64,000 nucleotides of DNA from GAS188 sp963713805 (GCA_963713805.1 CAVQNF010000013.1:1-64000); one strand, 5' to 3'. Positions 1-10,155 are shown, numbered from the stretch's first letter. The notes: generated from the letters alone by a model not told the origin. Numbers and translations are program-made.

Positions 1-554
1 GCATGGCGTGCAGCCGCCTGGCCTCACCTCCTGGGGAACGGCGCCGCGCGACTTCCTCGAGAAGAAGCTCGCCATGATCTGGCAGACGACCGGCAACCTC
101 ACCAACATCCGCACGAACGCGACCTTCCCGTTCGGCGTCGCGATGCTGCCGAAGAAGATCGCGCTACGGCGCACCGACCGGCGGCGGCAATTTCTACATC
201 TTCAAGGGCATCTCGCCCGAGAAACAGGCGATGGCCTTCAAATTCGTGAAGTTCATGACCACGCCCGAACGCGCCGCCGCCTGGTCGATCGCGACCGGCT
301 ATGTCGCGACCTCGCCGGCCGCCTATGCGACCGACGTCGATGAAGAAATACATCGCCGATTTCCCGCAGGCCGCCGTGGCGCGCGACCAGTTGCAATATG
401 CCGGGCCCGAGATCACGGTGCATGAAGGCCAGCGCGTGATGAAGGTCTTCAACGACAATCTCCAGGCGGCCTTGACCGGGCGGCAAGACGCCGCGAGGCC
501 GCCATGAAGGATGCGCAGCGCGAGGCCGATCGCATCCTCAAGGATTACGGCTGA
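1..554 (+). CDS. Sugar ABC transporter substrate-binding protein, C-terminal part (frameshifted, cut by window edge)
   Basis: Periplasmic binding protein of a family-1 (UgpB-like) ABC importer for a sugar or glycerol-phosphate. The readable part begins TSWGTAPRDFLEKKLAMIW, then contains NLTNIRTNATFPFGVAMLP, a glycine-rich PTGGGNFYIFKG stretch and PEKQAMAFKFVKFMTTPE, all typical of the C-terminal lobe of this family. The tail RILKDYG ends at a TGA at 552-554. The reading frame changes near 170, 340 and 490, each time as if one base were added. The two permeases follow directly, so this is the first visible gene of a transport operon; the ATPase gene is not in view. Ligand identity is not determinable here. 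The family call is firm, the substrate is not. Confidence 0.8.
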
Positions 555-584
555 GGAGGCTCGAGAGAAGAGGCGATCGGTTCC

Positions 585-1599
585 ATGGTCGATCAGCCGG
601 CGACGGGTGCCCCTCTCGTCCCGCCCGTGCTTGCGGGAAGCGATGAGCCAGCGATCTCGCGCCAAGGTGTCGGGGGAGCGACGAAGCTTTCACGCAAGCG
701 CGGCCGATCGGCCGCGCGACGTGGGGCGCTTGCCGGACGCAGCGTCGAGGCCTGGCTCCTTCTTCTTCCTTCGGTCGTGCTGTTCGCGACCTTCACGCAT
801 ATCCCGATCGTCTCGACCCTCATCGATTCCTTCTACTCGACGCCGAAGGCGAACCGTCCGGCGCATTTCGTCGGCGTCTCCAACTACGAAGACATGTTCG
901 CCGACCCGATCTTCTGGAAGGCGCTCGACCAACAATTTCATCTATGCGCTCGGCACCATCCCGCTCTCGGTCGCGCTCGCGCTCCTCATGGCGCTCTTCG
1001 TCAACGGCCGCCTGCCCGGGCGCGCCTTGCTGCGCATGGCCTATTTCACGCCGACCGTGCTGCCGATGATCGCGGTCGCGAATATCTGGCTGTTCTTCTA
1101 CACGCCGAGCTACGGCCTGCTCGACCAGATCGCCGAGGCCTTCGGCGGCCACGCCACGAATTGGCTCGGCTCGCAGTCGACCGCGCTCGGCGCCATCATG
1201 GTCGTGACCGTGTGGAAGGAAGCGGGCTTCTTCATGATCTTCTACCTCGCGGCGCTCCAGCAGATCCCGCCCGACCTCAAGGAGGCCGCCGCCATCGAGG
1301 GCGCCTCACGCTTCACCTTCTTCCGCCGCGTGACCTGGCCGCTTCTCGCGCCGGTGACGCTCTTCATCCTGGTGAACGCCGTGATCAATGCGTTCCGCAC
1401 CGTCGACCACATCTTCATCATGACCGGCGGCGGGCCGGACAATGCGACGAATGTGCTCTTGTTCCACATCTACGAGATCGGCTTCAAGTTCTGGGATCAG
1501 GGCTATGCGACCGCCTTGACCATGGTGCTCCTCGCCATCCTGGGCTCGCTCGCTCTGGTGCAGTTCCTGACCGCGGGCCGCAAGGTGCACTACCAATGA
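585..1599 (+). CDS. Sugar ABC transporter permease, UgpA/MalF type (one frameshift)
   Basis: Inner-membrane permease of the carbohydrate importer begun by the preceding binding protein. About 338 residues with six predicted membrane segments, starting at VEAWLLLLPSVVLFATF, and the permease EAA loop seen as LKEAAAIEGASRFTFFRRV about 80 residues before the end; the MTGGGPDNAT motif is typical of UgpA-type proteins. The frame breaks near 930, where GACC stands for an expected GAC before AACAAT (one extra C). The ATG at 585 gives a charged, proline-rich cytoplasmic leader of about 45 residues before the first membrane helix. The stop overlaps the next ATG (ATGA), indicating translational coupling. 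Confidence 0.87.
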
Positions 1600-2423
1600 G
1601 CGCGGTCGATCGCCCGACGCCGTCGCGCGCGGCCTCGAGACGGGCGCGGCCTGGGCGCTCGGCCTCTTCTGGCTCGCCCCTCTCGTCTACGCGATCTGGA
1701 CCGCCTTCCATCCGGCCGCCTACGCGACCCATTTCGATCTTCTGGCGCCGCTCACGCTCGAGAACCTCGAGCGCGCCTGGCATGCCGCGCCTTTCGCGCG
1801 TTATTTCCTCAACACCATCATCCTCGTGGTGATGATCGTCGGCGCCCAATGCGTCTTGTGCACGCTCGCCGCCTTCGCCTTCGCGCGCTTCGAATTCCGC
1901 GGGCGCGACCTTCTCTTCGCCCTCGTGCTGATCCAGCTCATGATCGCGCCCGAGATCCTCGCGGTCGCGAACTACCAGACGGTGCGTGCGCTCGGGCTTC
2001 GTCGATACGCTGTTCGGCGTCGCCCTGCCTTATCTCACCTCGGCCTTCGGCATCTTCCTTTTGCGCCAGGCCTTCCTCGGCGTGCCCAAGGACCTCGAAG
2101 AGGCGGCGCGCATCGAAGGCTGCGGCACGCTCGGCGTGCTCTGGCGCGTCTATGTGCCGCTGGCGCGCCCGATCTATCTCGCCTACGGCCTCGTGCAGGT
2201 GAGCTTCCACTGGAACAACTTCCTGTGGCCGCTCATCATCACCAACTCGGTCGAGACGCGGCCCCTGACGGTCGGCCTTTCGGTGTTCTCGTCGGTCGAT
2301 CAGGGCATCGACTGGTCGGTGATCACCGCCGCGACCATCATGACCTCGGGGCCGCTGCTCATCGGCTTCCTGTTGTTCCAGCGCCAATTCGTGCAGAGCT
2401 TCATGCGGGCCGGGATCAGGTGA
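1596..2423 (+). CDS. Sugar ABC transporter permease, UgpE/MalG type (two frameshifts)
   Basis: Second membrane subunit of the same importer. After a short leader from the ATG at 1596 the protein reads AWALGLFWLAPLVYAIWTAF (first helix), then ARYFLNTIILVVMIVGAQ, FARFEFRGRDLLF and the EAA loop LEEAARIEGCGTLGVLWRV, ending QRQFVQSFMRAGIR. That length (about 275 residues) and order are those of MalG/UgpE proteins. The frame changes near 1640 and near 1998; the second is a GGGC where GGC is expected before TTCGTCGATACG. It overlaps the upstream permease by four bases. After it the operon appears to end, since the next genes are on the other strand. No ATP-binding subunit is nearby. Confidence 0.87.
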
Positions 2424-2494
2424 AGCGACGGCGCGGCCGGCGATCCGTCATGGCCCTGTTATTTGCCCTCTCGCTTTCGAAGACTTTGCGTCAT

Positions 2495-2857
2495 TCACCC
2501 CGTTCGACTGATCCTCGACACCTTCGTCCGTGAGCGGGATGAGGACGTCGCCCGCGAGCCGAGCGAGGCCAGCATTTCGCGGCGGAGAATCGCATTCATG
2601 CGAGCCTGATAGCCCTTTCCCTGCGACTTGAGCCAAGTCAACACGTCGACATCGACCCGGGCGGTAATCTGCTGCTTGACGGGTCTATAGAAGCGGCCCC
2701 GCACGGCATTTCTCAATTGCGCTTCCGTCAGGGGGGGAATGTCGCTGAAATCGATTTCGCTCTCGGGACGCCCGGCCAAAGCTTTGAGATTTGCACGCTG
2801 CCTTTCCGTCAATGGCGGAAGCGTGTCGAGCGTGAAGCTAACGGTTTTCTTCTTCAT
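2495..2857 (-). CDS. brnA: BrnA-family antitoxin
   Basis: Antitoxin of a type II BrnT-BrnA pair. The protein starts MKKKTVSFTLDTLPPL, has an acidic middle, and ends in a ribbon-helix-helix-like segment, KQQITARVDVDVLTWLKSQG followed by KGYQARMNAILRREM, the family's hallmark DNA-binding part. It binds and neutralises BrnT, and in known pairs the complex represses its own promoter. Its start lies inside the end of the upstream toxin gene (about 20 bases shared), as expected for a coupled pair. The last 20 residues are Ser/Arg-rich and unlike the family, so the true stop may lie a little earlier if a base is in error. The reading frame itself is unbroken. Confidence 0.82.
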   Translation of the reverse strand: MKKKTVSFTLDTLPPLTERQRANLKALAGRPESEIDFSDIPPLTEAQLRNAVRGRFYRPVKQQITARVDVDVLTWLKSQGKGYQARMNAILRREMLASLGSRATSSSRSRTKVSRISRTG

Positions 2858-3147
2858 AGCGGCGCCTTTCGCTGCGGTCGGCTCGTCGGGCAGAGATGAG
2901 CCGGACCACTTTCACAATCCCTTCCCCGGAATCTTGCTCGATGACGGTATGTGCAACCATCAAGATCACCACGCCTCCCACGAGACCGAATGTCTTCCAT
3001 CGTTGCTCGCCGTCCTCGATACGATCCGGTACGGATAGGCGCAGCGGATCATCGAATACGTGACTGGCTTCTTCAAAGCTCAGGACCATGCTTTCGCTGA
3101 TTGGACCGGCTTTTCGCCTCGTCCCATTCGAAGCGGATGTCGGGCAT
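2838..3147 (-). CDS. brnT: BrnT-family ribonuclease toxin (one frameshift)
   Basis: Toxin of the BrnT-BrnA system, a small RelE-fold ribonuclease of about 95-100 residues. From the ATG at 3147 it reads MPDIRFEWDEAKSRSNQRKH, then, after a break near 3093, LSFEEASHVFDDPLRLSVPD, and near the end VVRLISARRADRSERRRYEE. The IRFEWDEAK start, SFEEA core and ISARRA-RRYEE end are the diagnostic BrnT blocks. Removing one G at the break gives KHVLSFEEA, the right length against the family KHGVSFEEA, so a sequence error is likelier than a dead gene. If the break is real, only an N-terminally cut 83-residue product would remain. It is first in the operon, followed by brnA. Confidence 0.8.
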
Positions 3148-3154
3148 ACCTCGA

Positions 3155-3183
3155 AACATAATTACATTTACGTAGTTATTCAA
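3155..3183 (-). promoter_or_regulatory. Candidate brnTA promoter
   Basis: On the minus strand TTGAAT (3183-3178) and TATGTT (3160-3155) are separated by 17 bases in an AT-rich patch that contrasts with the surrounding GC-rich DNA. The spacer holds the palindrome TACGTA. The -10 element ends only seven bases before the brnT ATG at 3147, so the transcript would be leaderless or nearly so. Autorepression by BrnA at such a site is known for the family; binding here is inferred. Confidence 0.5.
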
Positions 3184-3296
3184 GGGGGCGCATTTCCGCC
3201 GCGCGAATCGCCTTCAGGGAGGGATCGCGATGCGTTCCTGCGTTTAAGCAAAGCACCAATGAGTTCAACCGAGCTTGCCGGCAGCGAGAAAGCCGA

Positions 3297-4395
3297 TCAA
3301 GCCGCCCGATCGGGAAACAGCGCCCGCAACCCCTCGCGAGAGGCCGGCGCGACGCCGCGCTCGGTGACGAGGCCGGTGACGAGGCGCGCCGGCGTCACGT
3401 CGAAGGCGGGATTCGCGGCCCGCGTACGCTCGGGCGCGATGCGCACACGCTCAACCTCGCCGTCCCGGCCGATGCCCGCCACATGCGTGACCTCCTCGCC
3501 CGAGCGCTCCTCGATCGGGATGTCGCGCACCCCGTCCTCGACCGAGAAGTCGATGGTGGGAGAGGGCAGCGCCACATAGAAGGGCACGCCGTTGTCCTTG
3601 GCGGCGAGCGCCTTGAGATAGGTGCCGATCTTGTTCGCCACATCGCCTCTCGCGGTCACGCGATCGGTGCCGACGATGACGAGGTCGACGAGGCCGTGCT
3701 GCATCAGATGGCCGCCGGAATTGTCCGCGATCAGCGTGTGCGGCACGCCCTGCTCGCCGAGCTCGAAGCAGGTGAGATAGGCGCCCTGGTTTCGCGGGCG
3801 CGTCTCGTCGACGAAGACATGGATGGGCAAGCCCTGCTCCTGGGCCGCGTAGATCGGGCTCATGGCCGTGCCGCGATCGACGGTGGCGAGCCAGCCGGCA
3901 TTGCAATGGGTGAGGAGATTGACGGGCGCGCCTGGCTTCTTGTTCTTCGCGATGGCCTCGATCAGCTTGACGCCGTGCCGGCCGATGCCTTCGTTGATCG
4001 CGACATCCTCGTCGCAGATCGCCTTGGCCTCCGCATAGGCAGCCTGGGCGCGAGCTTTCGGCGCGAGCGGGCGCATCCGCGCCGCCACGCGATCGAGCGC
4101 CCAGCGCAGATTGACCGCTGTCGGTCGCGCCCGCGCCAGAAGCTCATGGGCGGCGCGCGAGGCTCGCATCGGACGGATCGGCCGCGAGCGCGAGCGCGAG
4201 CCCATAGGCGCCGGCGGCCCCGATCAGGGGCGCGCCGCGCACCTGCATCGATGAGATGGCGTGCGCGACCTCGCGGGTCGAGGTCAGGCGTACGCGATCG
4301 ATGCGGAAAGGCAGTTTCGTCTGGTCGAGAATGCCGACGCTTTCACCGTCATCCTCGAGCCAGATGGTGCGGGTGTGGCGACCTTCGATCAGCAT
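3297..4395 (-). CDS. mtnA: S-methyl-5-thioribose-1-phosphate isomerase (one frameshift)
   Basis: Converts 5-methylthioribose 1-phosphate to methylthioribulose 1-phosphate in the methionine salvage pathway. The first part runs MLIEGRHTRTIWLEDDGESV and contains QVRGAPLIGAAGAYGLALAL. After a break near 4150 the rest contains LLTHCNAGWLATVDRGTA (catalytic Cys), DETRPRNQGAYLTCFELGE, IVGTDRVTARGDVANKIGTY (catalytic Asp) and PIEERSGEEV near the end. About 365 residues, the usual length for the family. No other salvage gene (mtnP, mtnK, mtnB-D) is next to it. It lies 46 bases downstream of the DUF72 gene on the same strand, so the two may be co-transcribed. The related aIF2B family lacks this Cys and Asp pair, so the call is secure. 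Confidence 0.92.
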
Positions 4396-4441
4396 GGCGA
4401 TGTTCCTTCGAGCACGTCTTGTATCTATGGCCGCCCGAGGA

Positions 4442-5287
4442 TTAGGCGAAAGCGGGAATGTGCGCGAAGACGAGCGCCTTCCGCCTACCCGAAGGCAGCC
4501 GCGATCCCGAGCGCTCGATCAAGGCCATGGCGGCGGCGGGCGCCGGACCTTGGCGCCGGAGATCATGTAGACGAACGACGTCGCGCTTGCCCTTCTTGGG
4601 CGCGCGCTCGTCGATGCGGGGAAGCCCTTTCGGCACTTCGCCCTTCTCCCAGGCGCGCGCACGGGCGCTCCACGCCTCGATCTCCTCGGGCGTATAGCCG
4701 GTCGGGACCTCCTCGCGCGTGCCTTGCAGGCGCGCATAGACGAAATCGGCCGTCACATCGGCGATCGGCGGATATTTGTCCGAATGGGCGAAGACGATCG
4801 CGGCGCCGTGCTGGCGCGCCAAGGCCACGAAGGCGGGAACGCAAAAGCTTTCGTGGCGAACCTCGAGCGCGTGGCGAAGCTTCAGCCCGTCGAGCTCTCG
4901 CGGCAGCAGCGCGAGAAAGGCGCCGAAATCCTCCTCCTCGAAGCGCTTGGTCGGCGCGAATTGCCACAGGATCGGTCCGAGCTTCTGCTTCAGCTCGGAG
5001 AGCCCGCTGCCGATGAAGCGCTCGATCGAGGGGCCGGCCTCGGCCAGCACGCGGCGGTTGGTGGCGAAGCGGATCGCCTTGAGCGAGAAGACGAAATCGT
5101 CGGGCGTCTCTTCGGCCCAGCGCCTGAAGCTCGCGGGCTTCTGCGTGCTGTAATAGGTGCCGTTGATCTCGATCGAGGTCAGCTTGCGGCTCGCATGCTC
5201 GAGCTCGCGCGTTTCGGCGAGACCCTTCGGAAAGAAGGTGCCGCGCCAGGGCTCGAAGGTCCATCCGCCGACGCCGACCCTGATCAT
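4442..5287 (-). CDS. DUF72 domain-containing protein (locally frameshifted near the C-terminus)
   Basis: Member of the DUF72 (YecE-like) family, whose TIM-barrel fold is known but whose biochemical role is not. It begins MIRVGVGGWTFEPWRGTFFP, then EINGTYYSTQKPASFRRWAE, LGPILWQFAPTKRFEEEDF, ALEVRHESFCVPAFVAL and FVYARLQGTREEVPTGY, all characteristic blocks. About 280 residues. Between roughly 4560 and 4605 the frame leaves and returns: the neighbouring frame supplies VYMISGAKV, which the family expects there, so one base has been gained and one lost. The start at 5287 is preceded by AAGGACG, a plausible ribosome site. It shares its strand with mtnA. Confidence 0.85.
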   Translation of the reverse strand: MIRVGVGGWTFEPWRGTFFPKGLAETRELEHASRKLTSIEINGTYYSTQKPASFRRWAEETPDDFVFSLKAIRFATNRRVLAEAGPSIERFIGSGLSELKQKLGPILWQFAPTKRFEEEDFGAFLALLPRELDGLKLRHALEVRHESFCVPAFVALARQHGAAIVFAHSDKYPPIADVTADFVYARLQGTREEVPTGYTPEEIEAWSARARAWEKGEVPKGLPRIDERAPKKGKRDVVRLHDLRRQGPAPAAAMALIERSGSRLPSGRRKALVFAHIPAFA

Positions 5288-5451
5288 CGATCGTCCTTTC
5301 TTTTCATGCTCGGCGCGCCCCGTCCGGGCGGCTCCTCTCGCTTGGTGCAACCGTTCGTGCCGTTCGCGATTATTGCACCTTCCGCTTCGTGCTTGAAACG
5401 CTCTTTTGGCGCTTCGTCGCGAAAGGTCCACCGGGGAGCAAAGGCGTGGAT

Positions 5452-5567
5452 GCCCGGGCCAAGCCCGGGCAGGACGGATGCGGTGATGGTCCGGGCCAAG
5501 CCCGGGCAGGACGGATGCGGTGATGAACCGGATGCGGTGACGGTCCGGGCCAAGCCCGGGCAGGACG
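5452..5567. repeat. Three tandem copies of a short palindromic intergenic repeat
   Basis: The unit CCGGGCCAAGCCCGGGCAGGA occurs at about 5454, 5491 and 5545, spaced 37 and 54 bases, with GGATGCGGTGATG linkers between. The core is an inverted repeat, GCCCGGGC-CAA-GCCCGGGC in the first copy. A related single copy sits at 10133. It lies between the DUF72 and ileS genes and encodes nothing. It resembles the REP-like palindromes scattered between genes in many Rhizobiales. Confidence 0.8.
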
Positions 5568-5657
5568 AACAGGGTGATGGGTGTCCTCGCGCATTGACGC
5601 GCCGCTCGGCTTCGCCCAAATGAGCGGCTCAATCTTGAGCTTTCCGCATCGACGAGA

Positions 5658-8600
5658 ATGAACGAGCGCGCGCAAGTCTATCCTCCGGCCGAGCAGAACC
5701 CGAGCTTTGCCGCGATCGAGAAGGAGATTCTCGAGCGCTGGAAGCGCGAGCGCGTGTTCGAGGCCTCGGTCGCCAACCGTCCGCGCGTGGTTGACGGCAA
5801 GTCGAACGAGTTCGTCTTCTATGACGGGCCGCCCTTCGCCAACGGCCTGCCGCATTACGGGCATCTCGTCACCGGCTTCGTCAAGGATCTGGTGCCGCGC
5901 TACCAGACGATGCGCGGGCGCCATGTGGAGCGGCGCTTCGGCTGGGATTGCCACGGGCTGCCGGCCGAGCTCGAGGTCGAGAAGGAGACCGGCGTCTCCG
6001 GCCGCAACGCCATCCTCGAATGGGGCATCGCCAATTTCAACGCGGCCTGCCGCACCTCCGTGCAACGCTTCACCAAGGAGTGGGAGTGGTACGTCACCCG
6101 CGAGGCGCGCTGGGTGTCCTTCGAGAACGACTACAAGACCATGGACCTCTCCTACATGGAGAGCGTCATGTGGGCCTTCAAAACCCTTTGGGACAAGGGC
6201 CTCGTCTACGAAGGCTACCGCGTCGTCCCCTATAGCTGGGCAGTGCAGACGCCGCTCTCGAATTTCGAGACGCGGCTCGACAATTCCTATCGCGAGCGCG
6301 ACGACCCGGCGCTGACCGTCGCGTTCACCTTGGAGCCTCGCAAGAGCGAGCAGGTTCCACTCAAGCTCCTCGCCTGGACGACGACGCCCTGGACCTTGCC
6401 GTCCAATCTCGCGCTCGCGGTCAATCCCGCGCTCGACTATGCGGTGCTCGAGAAGGACGGCGAGCGTCTCGTCCTCGCGGCGGATGCCGTGAAACGCTAC
6501 GAGCGCGAGCTCAAGGATTACGCGCAAGTCGAGACGATCAAGGGCGCCGACCTCGTCGGGCCGCCGCTACGACCCGCTCTTTCCCTATTTCAAGGAGCTG
6601 ACGCCGAAGGCGTTCCAGCGTGCTTCCCGGCCGACTTCGTCGGCGCCGAGGAGGGCACCGGCATCGTGCATATCGCGCCAGGCTTCGGCGAGGACGACAT
6701 GGAGCTCGCGAGGGCAAAGGCCATTCCCGATCGTCGTTCCCGTCGATGCGGCCGGCCGCTTCACCTCGGAGGTGCGAGACTATGAGGGCCTCAACGTCAT
6801 CCACGAGGCCAATCCCAGGATCATCAAGGACCTGAAGGCGAAGGGCGTGGTGCTGCGCCATGAGCAATACCGGCACAGCTACCCGCATTGCTGGCGCACC
6901 GACGAGCCCTTGATCTACAAGGCGGTGAACTCCTGGTACCTCAAGGTCACGGCGTTCCGCGACCGCATGGTCGAGCTCAACCAGGGCATCGACTGGGTGC
7001 CGTCCCATATCCGCGACGGGCTCTTCGGCAACTGGCTCGCCAATGCGCGCGACTGGAACATCTCGCGCGACCGCTTCTGGGGCGCGCCGATCCCGGTCTG
7101 GGTGAGCGACGATCCGAAATATCCGCGCGTCGACGTCTATGGCTCGCTCGACGAGCTCGAGCACGATTTCGGCGTGCGGCCGCTCGACCTGCACCGGCCG
7201 ATGATCGACGAGCTGACGCGGCCAAATCCGGACGATCCGACCGGCAAATCCATGATGCGCCGCGTGCCTGAAGTGCTCGATTGCTGGTTCGAATCGGGCT
7301 CGATGCCTTTCGCCCAGCTTCACTACCCCTTCGAGAACAAGGAGCGCTTCGACGCGAATTTCCCCGGCGACTTCATCGTCGAATATGTGGCGCAGACGCG
7401 CGGCTGGTTCTACACGCTGATGGTGCTCTCGACCGCGCTCTTCGATCGCGCGCCGTTCAAGAACTGCATCTGCCATGGCGTCGTGCTCGGCGACGACCAT
7501 CAGAAGATGTCGAAGCGGCTGAAGAATTATCCCGATCCGACCGAGGTCTTCGAAAGCTTCGGGGCCGACGCGCTGCGTTGGTACATGCTCTCCTCGCCCG
7601 TGATGTCGGGCGGCGACATCGCCGTGGCGCGAGCCGATATCGGCAAGAGCATGCGCCAGGCCATCCTGCCGATCTGGAACGCCTATTACTTCTTCACGCT
7701 CTACGCCAATATCGACGGCGTGAAGGCGAAGCCGCGCACCGATCAGAAGGGCGTGCTCGACCGCTACATCCTGGCGAAGACGCGCGAGATGATCGCGGCG
7801 GTCCAGGATCGGCTCGATCATTACGACCTGCCGGGCGCCTATGCGGCCGTGCCGCCCTTCATCGAGGCCTTGAACAACTGGTATATCCGGCGCAGCCGCC
7901 AACGCTTCTGGGCGGAGGGGCTCGGGCCGGACAAGCAGGATGCCTTCGACACGCTCTTCACGGCATTGACCCTGTCGTGCCGGACGCTTGCGCCTCTCCT
8001 GCCCTTCGTCACCGAGCGCATCTTCACCGCGCTCACGGGCGAAAAAAGCGTGCATCTCGCCGATTGGCCCGACATCGGCGAGCTGCCGCAGGAGGGCAAG
8101 CTCGTGCAGCAGATGGATCTCGCGCGCGAGGTGTCGTCGGCGACCTTGACGTTGCGCGAGGCGCGTCGCCTGCGAGTGCGCCTGCCGCTGCGCAAGCTCA
8201 CCGTCGCTCATCCCGAGGCCGCGATCCTCGCACCCTTCAAGGACATCATCGCCGAGGAGGTGAACGTCAAGGACGTGGTGCTCTCGGCGGAACCGGCCGC
8301 GCATGGCGCACGCGAGCTCAAGGTCAATCCGAAGATCGGCGCCAAGATCGGCGCGAAGATCAAGGAGGTGCTGCCCGCCGCCAAGGAGGGACGTTGGTCG
8401 GAACTCGAGGATGGGCGGGTCGAGATCGCCGGCATCGTGCTCGACACAGTCAGATTTCGAGATGCGCCTCGTCACGGACGAGGGCGTGGCCGCGGGGCCC
8501 ATCGCGCGCGGCCAGGGCCTCGTCGTGCTCGACGCCAGCATCGATCCGCTGCTCCAGGAAGAGGGAAGGGCGCGCGACTTCGTGCGGCTCGTCCAGAACG

Positions 8601-8815
8601 CCCGCAAGGACGCGGGCCTCTCGGTCACCGACCGCATCGCGCTCACGGCCAGGCTCGACGGCCCGCTCGCCGACGCCGTCAAGCACCACGCCGCCTATGT
8701 GATGGGCGAGACCTTGAGCGTCGGGCTCGATCTTACGTCCGAGCCGAAAGGCCGCCGCATCGAGGACGAGATCGACGGGATGAAGCTCGTCTTCGCGCTC
8801 GAGAAGGCGGGGTGA
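5658..8815 (+). CDS. ileS: Isoleucyl-tRNA synthetase, eukaryote-like type 2 (several frameshifts)
   Basis: Charges tRNA-Ile with isoleucine; essential. The N-terminal catalytic part has GLPHYGHLVTGFVKDLVPRY (HIGH motif as HYGH) and FGWDCHGLPAELEVEKETG. The editing domain is marked by LAWTTTPWTLPSNLALAV. The second signature is KMSKRLKNYPDPTEVFE (KMSKR, not the KMSKS of the common bacterial type). The C-terminal part shows no cysteine zinc knuckle. These features place it in the type 2 group, whose known members tolerate the inhibitor mupirocin. About 1050 residues. Frames change near 6565, 6610, 6725 and 8450; at 6565 GGGC replaces GGC and at 6725 CCCG replaces CCG. The ATG at 5658 starts MNERAQVYPPAEQNPSFAAI. 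Being essential, the gene must be intact in the living cell. Confidence 0.95.
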
Positions 8816-8955
8816 GCAGCGCACCGCGTAGGCCGACCTCCCCCTTTCAGGTCCCTTCAGGGCGAGGTAGCCGATCGCGACCGGCCTTCGGATGCCTCGG
8901 CCGGCGTATCCCATGCCTTTGACGACGTTGGCGGCACAAGCTTGCGCCGCATGAC

Positions 8956-8987
8956 AAAATGACATAAACATATCCTTATGTCATTTT
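8956..8987. promoter_or_regulatory. Perfect 12-bp inverted repeat upstream of the methionine-cycle operon (candidate operator)
   Basis: AAAATGACATAA (8956-8967), eight bases, then TTATGTCATTTT (8976-8987): the arms are exact reverse complements. It lies 24 bases upstream of the likely start of the ArsR-type gene. A weak promoter, TTGCGC (8942-8947) and TAAACA 17 bases later, would overlap the left arm and spacer. Winged-helix ArsR proteins bind such dyads, so the encoded ArsR-methyltransferase protein is the obvious ligand; this is inference. Confidence 0.72.
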
Positions 8988-9011
8988 TCGCGTGAACCAC
9001 ATGCGCTGCCC

Positions 9012-10012
9012 TTGGAAACTCTGCCCTTCGCCGCGGTCCTGCCGGTGCTTCGCACGGCGGGCGAGGAGACGCGGCTTGCGCATCCTCGCCCTTCTCGGCG
9101 AGGGCGAGCTCACGGTCTCCGACCTCACCGAGATCCTCGGGCAGTCGCAGCCGCGCATCTCGCGGCATCTCAAGGTGATGGTCGAGGCGGGGCTCTTGCT
9201 GCGCTATCGCGAAGGCTCCTGGGTGTTCTATCGCCTCGCCGAAGGCACGAAGGAGGCCGAGTTCCTGCGCCGCATCATCGCCTCGCTCGATCGGAACGAT
9301 CCGGTCACGGGCGCCGATCGGGAGCGTTTCGCGACCGTGCGCAAGCAGCGCTCGGCCGCCGCGCAGGCCTTCTTCGCGAAGCTCGCTCCGCAATGGGACC
9401 TGATGCGCTCGCTGCATGCGCCGGAGCACGCGGTCGAGGCCGCGATCGCCGAGGCGATCGGCGAGAAGCCGCTCTCGAGCGTGCTCGATCTCGGCACCGG
9501 CACCGGGCAGATCCTCAAGCTCGTCGCGCCGCGCGCCGCGCGCGCCGTCGGCGTCGACGCGAGCCATGCGATGCTTTCGGTCGCGCGCGCCAATATGCAG
9601 GCGGCGGGGCTCATCAATGTCGATCTGCGGCAAGGCGACATCTACGCCCTGTCGCTGCCGCGCGACAGCTTCGATCTCGTCGTCATCCATCAGGTGCTGC
9701 ACTATCTCGACGATCCGCAACGCGCGGTCGCCGAGGCCGCGCGCCTCGTCGCGCCTTCCGGGCGGCTGCTCGTCGTCGATTTCGCCGCCCACCAGATGGA
9801 GCAGTTGCGCGAGAGCTCGGGTCATCGCCGTCTCGGCTTCACGCATGAGCAGATCGCCGGCTGGATGCGCTCTTGCGGTCTCGAGGCCACATCGGTGCGC
9901 GACCTCGCCCCGCCGGATGGCGATCCTGGCGAAGCTCACGGTGACGCTCTGGCTCGGCCTCGATCGGCGCGTCGTGAGCGATGCGCCGCCCGCCTTGATG
10001 CATGTCGCGTGA
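9012..10012 (+). CDS. ArsR-family regulator fused to a SAM-dependent methyltransferase domain (SahR-like; two frameshifts)
   Basis: Likely regulator of the methionine/SAM cycle. Residues about 10-100 form an ArsR winged helix: RILALLGEGELTVSDLTEIL, then GQSQPRISRHLKVMVEAGLL and REGSWVFYRLAEG. From about residue 150 a class I methyltransferase domain follows: LSSVLDLGTGTGQILKLVAP (SAM-binding motif I), VGVDASHAML, and a Y-L-D-D-P region before VAPSGRLLVVDF. A SAM- or SAH-sensing role fits this architecture. The position directly before metF and metH matches the published SahR regulators of Proteobacteria. The start is uncertain: TTG at 9012 opens LETLPFAAVLPVLRTAGEE, which joins the helix domain after an extra G near 9077. 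A second shift near 9920 restores the tail LDRRVVSDAPPALMHVA. The inverted repeat at 8956-8987 is its probable site. Confidence 0.85.
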
Positions 10013-10132
10013 AGGAGGGCTTCGAAAATGACCTCGGCCATCTCGACCACCATTCTGCATTTCCCGGCGGTGCCACGCCGGGGTCGCCCCGGTTGTCGGC
10101 GATCCTTTGCACTTTGCGACAGAGGGGCGTGG

Positions 10133-10155
10133 ATGACCGGGCCAAGCCCGGTCAT
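10133..10155. repeat. REP-like palindrome
   Basis: ATGACCGGGC (10133-10142), CAA, GCCCGGTCAT (10146-10155): perfect 10-bp arms with a three-base loop. It has the same core as the copies at 5452-5567. It sits in the 174-base gap between the regulator and metF, which otherwise holds no gene. Confidence 0.75.

Noticed and set aside
8816..9011. SAM or SAH riboswitch before the methionine operon
   Set aside because: Apart from the perfect dyad I see no junction or pseudoknot elements of known SAM/SAH riboswitches. The dyad has an 8-base AT-rich spacer typical of a protein site.
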